Notes: generated from the sequence alone by a model not told the origin. Positions 16,677 to 25,049 are shown, counted from the stretch's first letter. The stretch is DNA of 64,000 nucleotides from JACMNW01 sp963708425 (GCA_963708425.1 OY970206.1:124001-188000); one strand, 5' to 3'. A program made the numbers and translations.

Positions 16677-17335
16677 CAGACCCGCGCGATCTTTCACCCG
16701 AGGACGAAACCGACGCCTTGGCCGCAGAATATGTTCTGGGCGTGCTGACGCTTCAAGACCGGCTGGCTGCCGAAGCACGGATGAAATCCGATGCCACCTT
16801 TGCCGATGCTGTCACGCGCTGGGAAGCGCATTTCGACGCGTTAAATGATGGCTACGAATCCGCCCCTGCCCCAGATCTGATGCCACAGATCGAAGCTCGT
16901 ATTTTTGGTCAGCAAGACGTTCGAAAACGCGGTTGGTGGGCGTTTATCGCCGGTGCCGGAGTAGCTGCGGCATTGGCCGTAGCCGTTCTCGTAATTATGC
17001 CCCCATCCGGAGATGGTGGCCCAACATTGACCGCTTCACTTGCTGCTGACGCCGAGGAATTGGCTTTTTCCGCCAGCTATGCCGACGGGACGCTAACCTT
17101 AGCGCGGCTGTCTGGCTCCGATGCTGAGGCGGGCCGTGATTACGAACTGTGGTTGATCGTCGGTGACGGCGCACCAGTGTCACTGGGCTTGATCGAGGAC
17201 GCCACGACCACGCGGACACTGGACCGCCTCGAGCCCGGCGCGGTTCTCGCCGTAAGTCTGGAGCCGACAGGTGGCTCGACCACCGGTGCGCCGACTGGTC
17301 CGGTGCTGATAACCGGCGTAATTGAGGCATCTTGA
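16673..17335 (+). CDS. RskA-like membrane anti-sigma factor
   Basis: 220 residues from the ATG that overlaps the sigma stop codon. An in-frame upstream ATG at 16628 lies inside the sigma gene. The cytoplasmic N-terminal anti-sigma part (about 1-80) includes ALAAEYVLGVLTLQDRLAAEARM. One transmembrane helix (about 87-107, WWAFIAGAGVAAALAVAVLV) follows, then a periplasmic anti-sigma-K (RskA) domain with RDYELWLIVGDGAPVSLGLI. It should hold the ECF factor at the membrane until a periplasmic signal triggers release. Confidence 0.9.
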   Translation: MTDPRDLSPEDETDALAAEYVLGVLTLQDRLAAEARMKSDATFADAVTRWEAHFDALNDGYESAPAPDLMPQIEARIFGQQDVRKRGWWAFIAGAGVAAALAVAVLVIMPPSGDGGPTLTASLAADAEELAFSASYADGTLTLARLSGSDAEAGRDYELWLIVGDGAPVSLGLIEDATTTRTLDRLEPGAVLAVSLEPTGGSTTGAPTGPVLITGVIEAS

Positions 17336-17364
17336 AAAAAGTTTGAACTTTATTCCGGCCCGCT

Positions 17365-17392
17365 GAAACTTCTGCGACTTGGGCTCCGTTGA
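17365..17392 (+). promoter_or_regulatory. Possible ECF-type promoter before fasciclin gene
   Basis: GAAACT (17365-17370), 16 bases, then CGTTGA (17387-17392) resembles the GAAC/CGTT pattern common at ECF promoters and is placed about 50 bases before the fasciclin ATG. A GAACTT copy 21 bases upstream (17345-17350) may also matter. I could not find the same pair at matching spacing in front of the sigma gene, so this is tentative. Confidence 0.25.
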
Positions 17393-17442
17393 TTGATGGT
17401 GAGGCAGGGACAAGCCCAGCCCGTCAACCCGGAGAGAACCAA

Positions 17443-17997
17443 ATGACCAAGACATTCCGTTTCGCAACCCTGACTGCCGCCGCCGCCCTATTTGCAGGCG
17501 TGGCGTTTGCTGAAAACCCGATGGTGGGCGGCGCTGCGATGTTCGAAGACAAGAACATCGTCGAAAACGCCGTGAACTCGGCTGATCACACGACTTTGGT
17601 TGCCGCCGTCCAGGCCGCCGGTTTGGTTGAAACCCTGCAAGGTGCCGGGCCGTTCACCGTGTTCGCGCCAACCAACGATGCGTTTGCGAAGCTGCCTGCG
17701 GGCACCGTTGAAACGCTGCTGAAGCCGGAAAACAAAGATATGCTGGTCAAGATCCTGACCTGTCATGTAATCGCGGCTGATGCGATGTCGGACGCGATCA
17801 TGGGGATGGTCGAGGCTGACGGCGGCGCGCATAAAGTGACGACTGTCGGCGGTTGCGAATTCACCGTCAAAACCGCTGACGGCAAGGTCATGATCGAAGA
17901 CGGTCAGGGCAATGTCGCGACCGTGACGATTGCAGACGTGAAGCAATCCAACGGTGTGATCCATGTGATCGACACGGTTCTGCTGCCCGCAGCTTAA
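17443..17997 (+). CDS. Secreted fasciclin (FAS1) domain protein
   Basis: 184 residues. The start at 17443 is set by GGAGAG upstream and by the signal peptide that follows (ATLTAAAALFAGVAFA, cleavage near residue 24). A single FAS1 domain fills the rest: NIVENAVNSADHTTLVAAV, the H1-box-like GPFTVFAPTNDAFAKLP and the H2-like GVIHVIDTVLLP. FAS1 proteins are adhesive periplasmic or extracellular modules. It lies 107 bases after the anti-sigma gene and is a plausible target of the ECF factor. It ends in a strong terminator. Confidence 0.92.
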   Translation: MTKTFRFATLTAAAALFAGVAFAENPMVGGAAMFEDKNIVENAVNSADHTTLVAAVQAAGLVETLQGAGPFTVFAPTNDAFAKLPAGTVETLLKPENKDMLVKILTCHVIAADAMSDAIMGMVEADGGAHKVTTVGGCEFTVKTADGKVMIEDGQGNVATVTIADVKQSNGVIHVIDTVLLPAA

Positions 17998-18093
17998 GAT
18001 CAGTCGGCGGTGGGTTCGGGGGGCGTCACACCCTTGGATCCGCAGCTCTGGCGCCCCTGATCTGATGCAATCGTCCCCCGTGTCGGATCAGGG

Positions 18094-18120
18094 AGGGCCT
18101 TCGCTTTGCGAGGGCCCTTT
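18094..18120 (+). terminator. Rho-independent terminator after fasciclin gene
   Basis: Perfect 11-bp stem AGGGCCTTCGC/GCGAGGGCCCT (one G-T pair) with loop TTT, followed by TTT and, two bases later, TTTT. It lies 97 bases after the stop codon and just before the tRNA gene. Confidence 0.85.
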
Positions 18121-18175
18121 GCTTTTGTGGTTCAGACTTGACGGCTGAAAACGGTTGGCTTACCTGACAGGCAAT

Positions 18176-18249
18176 GCGGGTGTAGCTCAATGGTAGAGCA
18201 GAAGCTTCCCAAGCTTACGACGAGGGTTCGATTCCCTTCACCCGCTCCA
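18176..18249 (+). tRNA. tRNA-Gly (anticodon CCC)
   Basis: 74 nt including an encoded CCA. The acceptor stem GCGGGTG (18176-18182) pairs with CACCCGC (18239-18245), with discriminator T. The D arm is GCTC-AATGGTA-GAGC. The anticodon loop TTCCCAA (18206-18212) carries CCC at 18208-18210. The T loop TTCGATT is closed by GAGGG/CCCTT. The first base pair of the anticodon stem is a G-A mismatch; everything else pairs. Confidence 0.96.
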
Positions 18250-18308
18250 TCTCTTTCGCTTTGATCTGTGATGCGGTAGCAAACAGGATCAGTTGGAGAG
18301 GGACCATC

Positions 18309-18662
18309 ATGAACAAAGATATCACCCGCATCGGCACCGGAAAACGGATGAGCGAGGGGGTTTGCTATAATGGGATCATTTGGGTTGCCGGTCAGGTCGG
18401 CGATCTGGGGGGGGCTGTTGCGGATCAGACGCGGGTTTGTTTGGCTGAGGTGGACCGGATTCTGGGCAAGGCGGGCACCGATAAGACGCGGATATTGTCG
18501 GCTCAGATCTGGCTGGCGGATATGACTTCGTTTGCCGAGATGAACGCGGTTTGGGATGCTTGGGTTCCGGAAGGGCACACCCCGGCGCGGGCTACGGGGG
18601 AGGCAAAATTGGCGGCTCCGGGGTATCTGGTTGAGATTATTGTGACGGCGGCTTTGAAGTAA
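18309..18662 (+). CDS. RidA (YjgF/YER057c/UK114) family protein
   Basis: 117 residues from the ATG at 18309, preceded by GGAGAGGG. Family landmarks are VAGQVGD, the central LAEVDRILGKAGTDKTRIL helix and the C-terminal ARATGEAKLAAPGYLVEI. The conserved Arg there is the imine-substrate ligand of active RidA enamine/imine deaminases. The exact substrate is unknown for this paralog. The coding strand is very G-rich, and the stop codon lies inside a perfect palindrome that recurs at 48060. Confidence 0.9.
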   Translation: MNKDITRIGTGKRMSEGVCYNGIIWVAGQVGDLGGAVADQTRVCLAEVDRILGKAGTDKTRILSAQIWLADMTSFAEMNAVWDAWVPEGHTPARATGEAKLAAPGYLVEIIVTAALK

Positions 18663-18674
18663 CACGCGTGTTAC
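18659..18674. repeat. 16-bp palindrome GTAACACGCGTGTTAC, copy 1
   Basis: Perfect inverted repeat that contains the RidA stop codon. The same 16 bases recur at 48060-48075, also over a plus-strand stop codon facing a converging minus-strand gene. After both copies the sequence continues GC-G-CTAA with only two variable bases, then becomes AT-rich and contains TGTTAA. A half-site (GTGTTAC) follows near 18700. Confidence 0.7.
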
Positions 18675-18741
18675 GCTGGCTAACGCCATGATATGTATGT
18701 GTGTTACTGTTTTTGTTAACCGTTTGGTAAGGCGTAACTCG

Positions 18742-18766
18742 TTTGCGCGGCGATCAGCCGCGCAAA
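18742..18766. repeat. Perfect hairpin over the pgi stop codon
   Basis: TTTGCGCGGC-GATCA-GCCGCGCAAA: a 10-bp uninterrupted stem whose loop holds most of the pgi stop codon. No T tract follows on the minus strand, so it is either a poor intrinsic terminator or an mRNA 3'-end stabiliser. Confidence 0.5.
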
Positions 18767-20355
18767 TACGCGACGAGGCTTTTCGTTGAGCCATCCTTGC
18801 CAGCGGTGTCTTGCCGCCCTTCCAAGATCGGCTGCAAGGCGAGGGCGAGTTCCTTGCCCAGTTCCACCCCCCACTGATCGTAGGAATTGATGCCCAGGAT
18901 GACGCCTTCGACGAAAACGCGGTGTTCGTAGAGGGCGACGATCTGGCCGAAGGTGAACGGAGTCAGTTGCGGGTAGGCAAGCGTTGTGGAAGGGCGATTG
19001 CCGGGGAAGACGCGGTGGCGGGCTTGGCGATCAAGCTCGGACCCCGTCAGGCCCTTTTTGGCCATGATGGCCGTCGCCTCGACCAAGGAACGACCGCGCA
19101 TCAGGGCTTCGGACTGGGCGAGGCAATTTGACACGAGAAGAAGGTGTTGGTGAGCGAGGTCCGGCTCATGGCCTTTGCGGGCGACCAGAAATTCGCAGGG
19201 GACGACGCGGGTGCCTTGGTGGATCAGTTGGTAGAAGGCGTGCTGGCCATTGGTGCCGGGTTCACCCCAGACAACGGGGCCGGAATGGCGCGGCAGATCC
19301 GTGCCATCCATCGCGACGCGCTTACCGTTGGATTCCATTTCCAGCTGCTGCAAGTAGGCGGGAAGGCGTGACAGGCGTTGATCGTAGGGCAGCACGGCGC
19401 GGGTGGCGTAGCCGCAAATCTGGTTGTGCCAGATGCCGACGAGGGCCAGCAAGACCGGCAGGTTTTGCGCGAAGGGAGCATCGCGAAAGTGGCGATCCAT
19501 TGAGGCGGCCCCGGCGAGGAAGTCATCGAAGCCCTTGGGACCGATGGCCAGCATCAGCGACAGGCCGATTGGCCCCCACAGCGAATAGCGACCGCCAACC
19601 CAATCTTCGAAGCCAAAGACGCGGGAGGCGTCAATACCGAAGGCGGCGGTTTTCTCGGCAGAGGTCGAGACGGCGGCGAATTGCGCGGCGGGGTTGCTGA
19701 CTTTCCGCGCCATCCAAGCCCGGGCTGTTTCGGCATTGGTCATCGTTTCGATGGTGGTGAAGGTTTTCGAGGCGACGATGACGAGGGTGGTGGTTGGATC
19801 GAGGTTGCGCAGAATGTCATGGGCGTGGGCACCATCGACATTCGAGATGAAATGACAGCGCGGGCCGTCATGTGCGGGGGCAAGGGCGAGCACGGCCATG
19901 GCGGGGCCGAGATCGGAGCCGCCGATGCCGATGTTGACGACGTCGGTGATTTTACCGCCCTGCGCTTTGAAGCGACCGCTGCGGACATCATCGCAGAACG
20001 CCTGCATCCGAGTATGGGTGGCGCGGACGGCGGGCATGACATCGTGGCCGTCGAGGATGACCGGGTCATTCAGGTTGCGCAGGGCGGTGTGCAGAACGGC
20101 GCGGCCTTCGGTTTCGTTGATGACGGCCCCCGCGAACATCGCATCGCGTTTCGTCGCAAGGTCGGATGCGGTGGCAAGATTGATCAGGGCATCGCGGGTG
20201 GCGCTGTCGATGTTGGTTTTGGAGTAATCGAACAGCATATCGCCAAAGCGGGCCGAGAAATTATCGGCGCGGGCGGGATCGGCGAAGAGATCGAGGATCG
20301 CCCGGTTTTCCGTGGTGTTGCGGAGTTTAGCGAGCGTTTGCCAATGGTCGGTCAT
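18754..20355 (-). CDS. pgi: Glucose-6-phosphate isomerase
   Basis: 533 residues, normal for bacterial PGI. It interconverts glucose-6-P and fructose-6-P in the cytoplasm. Motifs are IGIGGSDLGPAMAVLAL, the first signature FEDWVGGRYSLWGPIGLSLML and the second signature GINSYDQWGVELGKELA, which carries the catalytic Lys. The active-site GTNGQHAFYQLIHQGT segment is intact. It is the last gene of zwf-pgl-pgi, six bases after pgl. In an Entner-Doudoroff organism the enzyme also recycles fructose-6-P back to the pathway and supplies glucose-6-P for glycogen. Confidence 0.97.
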   Translation of the reverse strand: MTDHWQTLAKLRNTTENRAILDLFADPARADNFSARFGDMLFDYSKTNIDSATRDALINLATASDLATKRDAMFAGAVINETEGRAVLHTALRNLNDPVILDGHDVMPAVRATHTRMQAFCDDVRSGRFKAQGGKITDVVNIGIGGSDLGPAMAVLALAPAHDGPRCHFISNVDGAHAHDILRNLDPTTTLVIVASKTFTTIETMTNAETARAWMARKVSNPAAQFAAVSTSAEKTAAFGIDASRVFGFEDWVGGRYSLWGPIGLSLMLAIGPKGFDDFLAGAASMDRHFRDAPFAQNLPVLLALVGIWHNQICGYATRAVLPYDQRLSRLPAYLQQLEMESNGKRVAMDGTDLPRHSGPVVWGEPGTNGQHAFYQLIHQGTRVVPCEFLVARKGHEPDLAHQHLLLVSNCLAQSEALMRGRSLVEATAIMAKKGLTGSELDRQARHRVFPGNRPSTTLAYPQLTPFTFGQIVALYEHRVFVEGVILGINSYDQWGVELGKELALALQPILEGRQDTAGKDGSTKSLVAYLRG

Positions 20356-20361
20356 TTTCGG

Positions 20362-21033
20362 TTACTCCGCCCAGTGTACGGTTGCGTTTGCCAGCACGGC
20401 TTTTACGGGGGCTTCCATTTCGGACAAGCCGTGGGCGCGTTCCAGTGCGGTGCGTTTTTCTGCGCCGGTGATCAGGATGTGGCAGGACATTGCGTCGCGC
20501 AGAACGCGGGCGGTCAGGGTAACGCGCGGCTCACCGGCAGCCTCGGCGCGCATCGGCAGCAGGATCGGGGCGTCAGGGGCAAGGGCATCGGCCAAGCGAT
20601 CAGCACCGGGGAACAGCGATGCAGTGTGCATATCGGTGCCCATGCCCAGCAGCAGGACAGAGATCGGCAGATGGGGGGCGATGGCTTTGGACAGGGCATC
20701 AAGGGCGTCTTCGGGTCGCGGCGTGGCAGCGTATAGCGGGATCAGGTTGGCCTTGGCGGCGCGGCCACGGATCAGGCGTTGTTTTATCAGGGCGGTGTTG
20801 GAGCGGGCGTCGGTTTCGGGCACCCAGCGTTCATCATTCAGGAAGACAGCGATATTTTCCCACTCCAGATCAACGCCCGATAGGGTGTCGAAGATCGGGC
20901 CGGGCGTGGTGCCGCCGGGGACGCAAAAGCTGGCGCGGCCTTCGCGGCGGATGAAATCGGACAGCTCGCCCGCGAGAATGTTGGCGAGGCCGAGCATCAT
21001 CATTTCGCGGTCTGGATATTCTGAGAACTTCAT
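20362..21033 (-). CDS. pgl: 6-phosphogluconolactonase
   Basis: 223 residues, DevB/SOL family. It hydrolyses 6-phosphogluconolactone from the zwf product. Diagnostic stretches are FLNDERWVPETDARSN and LLGMGTDMHTASLFPGAD. In the latter, Met replaces the Gly usually found in GxDGHTASLFPG. Its ATG overlaps the zwf stop (ATGA), indicating coupled translation. Confidence 0.94.
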   Translation of the reverse strand: MKFSEYPDREMMMLGLANILAGELSDFIRREGRASFCVPGGTTPGPIFDTLSGVDLEWENIAVFLNDERWVPETDARSNTALIKQRLIRGRAAKANLIPLYAATPRPEDALDALSKAIAPHLPISVLLLGMGTDMHTASLFPGADRLADALAPDAPILLPMRAEAAGEPRVTLTARVLRDAMSCHILITGAEKRTALERAHGLSEMEAPVKAVLANATVHWAE

Positions 21034-22484
21034 TCTTTAATCTCCCGCCACCGCCTGCCATCGCGGTGCATCAGCATTAGCGCATCTTCGGGGCCGGAAC
21101 CGCCGGCATCATAGCCCTGGGGTTTATCGCCGCGGGCTTCCCAGCCTTGGATGATCGGATCAGTCCAGGCCCATGCCGCCTCGACCTCGTCGCCGCGCAT
21201 GAACAGGGTTTGGTTGCCACGGATCACATCCATGATCAGGCGTTCATAGGCGTCGGGAATATCGGCACCGTCCACCCCCAAGGCTTGGGCGAACGACATA
21301 TCAAGTGGCACTTGCGCCAAGCGCATGCCGCCTGGCCCCGGTTCCTTGATCATCACCATCAGGTTCATGCCTTCGTTCGGTTGCAGGCGAATAACGAGCA
21401 CGTTTTCGCGCCAGCCTGTGGCATCATCAAAGATGGAATGCGGTGGTTCTTTGAAGGTGATCGCGATTTCAGAGGTGCGCGCGCGCAGGCGTTTGCCAGT
21501 GCGCAGGTAGAACGGCGTGCCCTTCCAGCGCCAGTTCGAGACATGAACCTTGAGCGCGATGTAGCTTTCGGTTTTGCTGGCAGGATCTTCGGAATGCTTG
21601 ACGTAGCTGCCCTGCCCGCCACCCGCCAGATACTGGCCGCGCACGATGTCATCGGGGCCAACAGGATCTAACGCACGGATAACTTTCAGTTTTTCGTCAC
21701 GCACTGCGGAGGGATCAAAGTGGTAGGGCGGTTCCATCGCGATGAGGCATAGCAGTTGCATCATGTGGTTCTGGACCATATCGCGCATGGCACCGGATTT
21801 ATCGTAATAGGCACCGCGGCCTTCGACGCCCACCGTTTCGGCAACAGTGATTTGCACGTGGTCGATATATTGCGCCTTCCAGATCGGTTCGAACAGGATG
21901 TTGGCAAAGCGCACGGCCATCAGGTTTTGCACGGTTTCTTTGCCAAGATAATGGTCGATGCGGTAAATCTGCGCTTCGGTGAAATGGGCGGCAAGAACCT
22001 GATTCAGGGCGCGGGCGGAGGCCAGATCGCGACCGAACGGCTTTTCCACCACGATGCGGCTGTCGGCATCGGCGATGTTGTGCAGGTGCAGGCGTTCAGC
22101 AAGATCACCGAACAGCGCCGGGGCGACCGAGAAGTAGAAGGCTTTGACGACGCCGGGGCGGATCAGATCACGCAGGGCGGGCCAGCCGCCTTCGCCTTTG
22201 GCATCGATGGAAATGTAGTGCAGCCGTTCCAGGAATTGGGCGATGACGGCGGGGTCTTGGCGGTCTTTGTCGACGAATTCTTTTAGGGCCTCGGCAGTGG
22301 ATACGCGAAATTCGGCGTCCGTCATTGTGGCGCGAGCGGCCCCGATGATGCGGCTTTCGGCGGTCATCTGGCCCGACAGGAATTGGCGATAGAGGCCGGG
22401 CAGGATTTTGCGGCGGGCAAGATCGCCAGTGCCGCCAAAGATCACCAGATCGAAGGTTTCAACCGGGATGACACGTGAAACCAT
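21030..22484 (-). CDS. zwf: Glucose-6-phosphate 1-dehydrogenase
   Basis: 484 residues. It oxidises glucose-6-P to 6-phosphogluconolactone with NAD(P)+. The N-terminal Rossmann motif is IFGGTGDLARRKILPGLY and the active-site signature is RIDHYLGKETVQN. It is the first gene of zwf-pgl-pgi and the entry to the Entner-Doudoroff/pentose-phosphate route. A perfect GTTAGCGCTAAC palindrome lies 27 bases upstream of the ATG, the right place for repression by a LacI-family regulator. Confidence 0.97.
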   Translation of the reverse strand: MVSRVIPVETFDLVIFGGTGDLARRKILPGLYRQFLSGQMTAESRIIGAARATMTDAEFRVSTAEALKEFVDKDRQDPAVIAQFLERLHYISIDAKGEGGWPALRDLIRPGVVKAFYFSVAPALFGDLAERLHLHNIADADSRIVVEKPFGRDLASARALNQVLAAHFTEAQIYRIDHYLGKETVQNLMAVRFANILFEPIWKAQYIDHVQITVAETVGVEGRGAYYDKSGAMRDMVQNHMMQLLCLIAMEPPYHFDPSAVRDEKLKVIRALDPVGPDDIVRGQYLAGGGQGSYVKHSEDPASKTESYIALKVHVSNWRWKGTPFYLRTGKRLRARTSEIAITFKEPPHSIFDDATGWRENVLVIRLQPNEGMNLMVMIKEPGPGGMRLAQVPLDMSFAQALGVDGADIPDAYERLIMDVIRGNQTLFMRGDEVEAAWAWTDPIIQGWEARGDKPQGYDAGGSGPEDALMLMHRDGRRWREIKE

Positions 22485-22510
22485 AATGCAATTCTCCGCT
22501 CGGGTGGGGT

Positions 22511-22522
22511 GTTAGCGCTAAC
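22511..22522. promoter_or_regulatory. LacI-family-type operator before zwf
   Basis: GTTAGCGCTAAC is a perfect 12-bp palindrome with the central CG typical of LacI-family operators; the flanking T (22510) and G (22523) break the symmetry. It lies between zwf and MgtC, 27 bases from the zwf start, where a bound repressor would block initiation or the early transcript. Confidence 0.6.
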
Positions 22523-22603
22523 GATGTGCGTTCTAGCGGCTTGTTGCAGACAAGTCTAGCAACCGGGATATTGCGGGTAGGGAAGCTTGCCTGCGGGCGG
22601 CTG

Positions 22604-23299
22604 TCAACCCTCGTCCTGCAGGTGCCAGCGGACGCGGATAAGGCCGGGTTCGGCGGCGATCCGGGCGGCGGACTGTTCCAGCAGTTGATCAACCATGCCC
22701 TCGCCGTTGATCGTTACGGCCAGTTCAACCGCATCGCCAGCTTCGGTCAGCTTTGCGGCAATCTCTATTACGTGCAGGCCGCCAAGCGCGAGTGTGCGCA
22801 GGATCAGGCTGCGGGTTTCGGCTTCGTGCGCGGGTAGGCAGGTGACATCGACGCAAAATATCCGGGCGATGGGAACGCCCGCGTTGGTTTTACGCTTGAG
22901 CCATTTGACCAGTGGTCGCAGGCCGAGGTTCACGAAGACGACAAGGCCAGTCAGCAGGGCTGCCAGCAGAAGCGCCCCTGCCCCGGCCATCAAGCCGACC
23001 GCTGCCGAACACCACAGGGTGGCGGCGGTGTTCAGGCCGTGGACGTTGAAACCATCGCGGAAGATGATGCCGGCGCCAAGAAAGCCGATGCCGGACACCA
23101 CCTGTGCGGCGACGCGGGTTTGGCTGACCTCGTTCGGGTAGAGCGCCGAGAAGGTGACGTAGCCTGCAGCACCTAGGGCAACCAAGGCATTCGTGCGTAA
23201 GCCCGCCATGCGTTGGCGTATCTGGCGTTCCGAGCCGATTATGGCACCGCAGATAAGGGCAGTTGCCAGATGTACGGCGGCTAACTGAATTGACACCAT
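22604..23299 (-). CDS. MgtC/SapB family membrane protein
   Basis: 231 residues. The N-terminal MgtC domain has four or so transmembrane helices and the hallmark ICGAIIGSERQIRQRMAGLRTNALVALGAA, split here as ICGAIIGSERQ and RQRMAGLRTNALVALG. VSGIGFLGAGIIFRDG is also conserved. The C-terminal ~80 residues form a soluble ACT-like domain (VDVTCLPAHEAETR, then HVIEIAAKL). Salmonella MgtC inhibits F-ATPase under low Mg2+. The role here is unknown. It points the same way as zwf but is separated from it by the operator region. Confidence 0.9.
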   Translation of the reverse strand: MVSIQLAAVHLATALICGAIIGSERQIRQRMAGLRTNALVALGAAGYVTFSALYPNEVSQTRVAAQVVSGIGFLGAGIIFRDGFNVHGLNTAATLWCSAAVGLMAGAGALLLAALLTGLVVFVNLGLRPLVKWLKRKTNAGVPIARIFCVDVTCLPAHEAETRSLILRTLALGGLHVIEIAAKLTEAGDAVELAVTINGEGMVDQLLEQSAARIAAEPGLIRVRWHLQDEG

Positions 23300-23425
23300 A
23301 ATTGGCCACCCCGCTTTGCAGTATCAGTCTTCCAAAGAGCTATCTGTGTCACGGATGGGGGGCGAGATGTAAATATGGTGTCACGTTTCTACGACTGAAA
23401 ATCCGGCACGATGGGCGCTGCCGGG

Positions 23426-24016
23426 TTATGCTTCGAGTTCGGCGTCCCAATACAGGTAATCCAGCCAGCTGTCGTGTAGGTGGTTTGGTGGGAAACGGCG
23501 ACCGTGGGTTTGCATTTCTTCGGCCGTTGGCGCGCGCGGCATGCGGGTAAGGTGCATGCCGGAATGCTTCAGCGTTTTGGAGCCTTTGCGCAGGTTGCAG
23601 GGCGAGCAGGCCGCAACGACATTTTCCCACGATGTGATGCCGCCCCGCGACCGGGGCAGAACGTGATCGAAAGTCAGATCACCCTTGGCACCGCAATACT
23701 GGCAGAGGAACTGGTCGCGCAGAAAAAGATTAAAGCGCGTGAAGGCCACGCGCTTTTGAGGTCTTACGTAGTCTTTCAGCACGACAACAGAGGGTATTCG
23801 AAGCACGGTTCGTTGGCTTCGCACCACATGATCATATTCGGCGACTATGCTGACCCGGTCCAGAAACGCGGCTTTCACCGCCTCTTGCCATGGCCATAGC
23901 GACAGGGGGTAATAGGACAGCGGGCGATAATCGGCATTCAGCACCAACGCCGGAAAATGACGCAGGGCTACGGGTTCCCGCACGAATACCGATCTGAAAT
24001 CACCCTCAATACCCAA
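23426..24016 (-). CDS. HNH endonuclease
   Basis: 196 residues. The HNH/zinc-finger core is CQYC, then DLTFDHVLPRSRGGITSWENVVAACSPCN (metal Cys pairs CQYC and CSPC; catalytic His in FDHV), given here in parts. A conserved N-terminal segment ALVLNADYRPLSYYPLSLW precedes it. This family is very widespread in alphaproteobacteria as a stand-alone gene and its role (repair or mobile origin) is not established. The start would be a TTG at 24016; no ATG lies between it and the conserved N-terminal segment. Confidence 0.88.
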   Translation of the reverse strand: MGIEGDFRSVFVREPVALRHFPALVLNADYRPLSYYPLSLWPWQEAVKAAFLDRVSIVAEYDHVVRSQRTVLRIPSVVVLKDYVRPQKRVAFTRFNLFLRDQFLCQYCGAKGDLTFDHVLPRSRGGITSWENVVAACSPCNLRKGSKTLKHSGMHLTRMPRAPTAEEMQTHGRRFPPNHLHDSWLDYLYWDAELEA

Positions 24017-24198
24017 AGACCCGACCTTTCGCTTTAGCGTTGTGACCTGACTCGGTTACCGCCAGGCTGACCTTATTTACGAAACTATATCTGGCGTTTT
24101 GCAAGGCGCAACCCCCCGGATATACGTTCCGCTTGGCAAATCGGTAGCTGGCCGGCGTGACGATGCCATGACAGTGCCGCATGACGGGCAAATAACAA

Positions 24199-24222
24199 AG
24201 CCCCCCGGTTTGCCGGGGGGCT
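24199..24222 (-). terminator. Terminator of the cox operon
   Basis: Perfect 10-bp stem AGCCCCCCGG/CCGGGGGGCT with a four-base loop, followed on the minus strand by TTTGTTATT. It lies 25 bases beyond the coxM stop codon. Confidence 0.85.
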
Positions 24223-24247
24223 GATTGCTGCCGTTTGTCGAGGCGTT

Positions 24248-25033
24248 TCAGGCGGCGGACACGGCCCGTCCGGTGAGCACCTTCACCAGATTGGCGCGGT
24301 AGGCTGGTGTGCCGTGAAGGTCATTGATCATGCCGTTGGCGGGCACCGACAGGCCGCTGATTGCGGACGCGGTGAAGCTGGCAGTCAGGGCTTTTTCCGC
24401 CTCGGTCCAGCGGAACACGCCGTTTTCTGATGCGCCGGTAACGGCAACGCGGACGCCGCTGGCGTATTTTGCCACGAACACCGCCGTCAGGGCAAAGCGG
24501 GATGCGGGTTGATCAAACTTCACATAGGCGGCTTTTTCAGGCACCGGGAACGTGACCGAGGTGATAATTTCGCCCTCGTCCAGTGCGGTGGTGAACAGGC
24601 CCTGGAAATAGTCGTCGGCCTTGATCTTGCGTTTGTTGGTATGCACCGTTGCACCCGAGCCAAGCACTGCCGCCGGATAACAGGCGGAGGGATCGTTGTT
24701 GGCCAGCGAGCCACCAAGGGTGCCGCGGTTGCGCACTGCGGGATCGCCGATGCCACCCGCCAAAGCGGCGAGTGCCGGGTAGTATTTCGCCGCCTCTTTC
24801 GCCACGGCTGCGTGGATGGTGGCAGCGCCGACGGACACGCCGTCATCGGCCATGCAGACACCCTGCATTTCGGGAATGCCATTCAGGCTGACCAGAACCG
24901 AAGGCGACGCGAGGCGCTGCTTCATGGTGGGCAGCAGGGTCTGGCCACCCGACAGCGCCTGCGCGCCATCGTCTGCCATGGCTTTCGCCGCCGCGGCGAT
25001 GCTGTTTGGTTTTACGAAGTCGAAGTTGTACAT
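24248..25033 (-). CDS. coxM: CoxM-like FAD-binding subunit of a molybdenum hydroxylase
   Basis: 261 residues. FAD-binding medium subunit. The flavin motif is LSGGQTLLPTMKQRL and the second motif is RNRGTLGGSLANNDPSA (TIGG-like loop). The C-terminal CO dehydrogenase flavoprotein domain has the FRWTEAEKALTASF region. GAGG precedes the ATG. It is the last gene of coxG-coxS-coxL-coxM, 16 bases after coxL. It passes electrons from the [2Fe-2S] clusters of the small subunit to an acceptor. Confidence 0.92.
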   Translation of the reverse strand: MYNFDFVKPNSIAAAAKAMADDGAQALSGGQTLLPTMKQRLASPSVLVSLNGIPEMQGVCMADDGVSVGAATIHAAVAKEAAKYYPALAALAGGIGDPAVRNRGTLGGSLANNDPSACYPAAVLGSGATVHTNKRKIKADDYFQGLFTTALDEGEIITSVTFPVPEKAAYVKFDQPASRFALTAVFVAKYASGVRVAVTGASENGVFRWTEAEKALTASFTASAISGLSVPANGMINDLHGTPAYRANLVKVLTGRAVSAA

Positions 25034-25049
25034 GTCTTTCTTCCTCGCG

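Noticed and set aside
19681..20736. 351-residue plus-strand frame rich in Gly and His
   Set aside because: Antisense to pgi and pgl.
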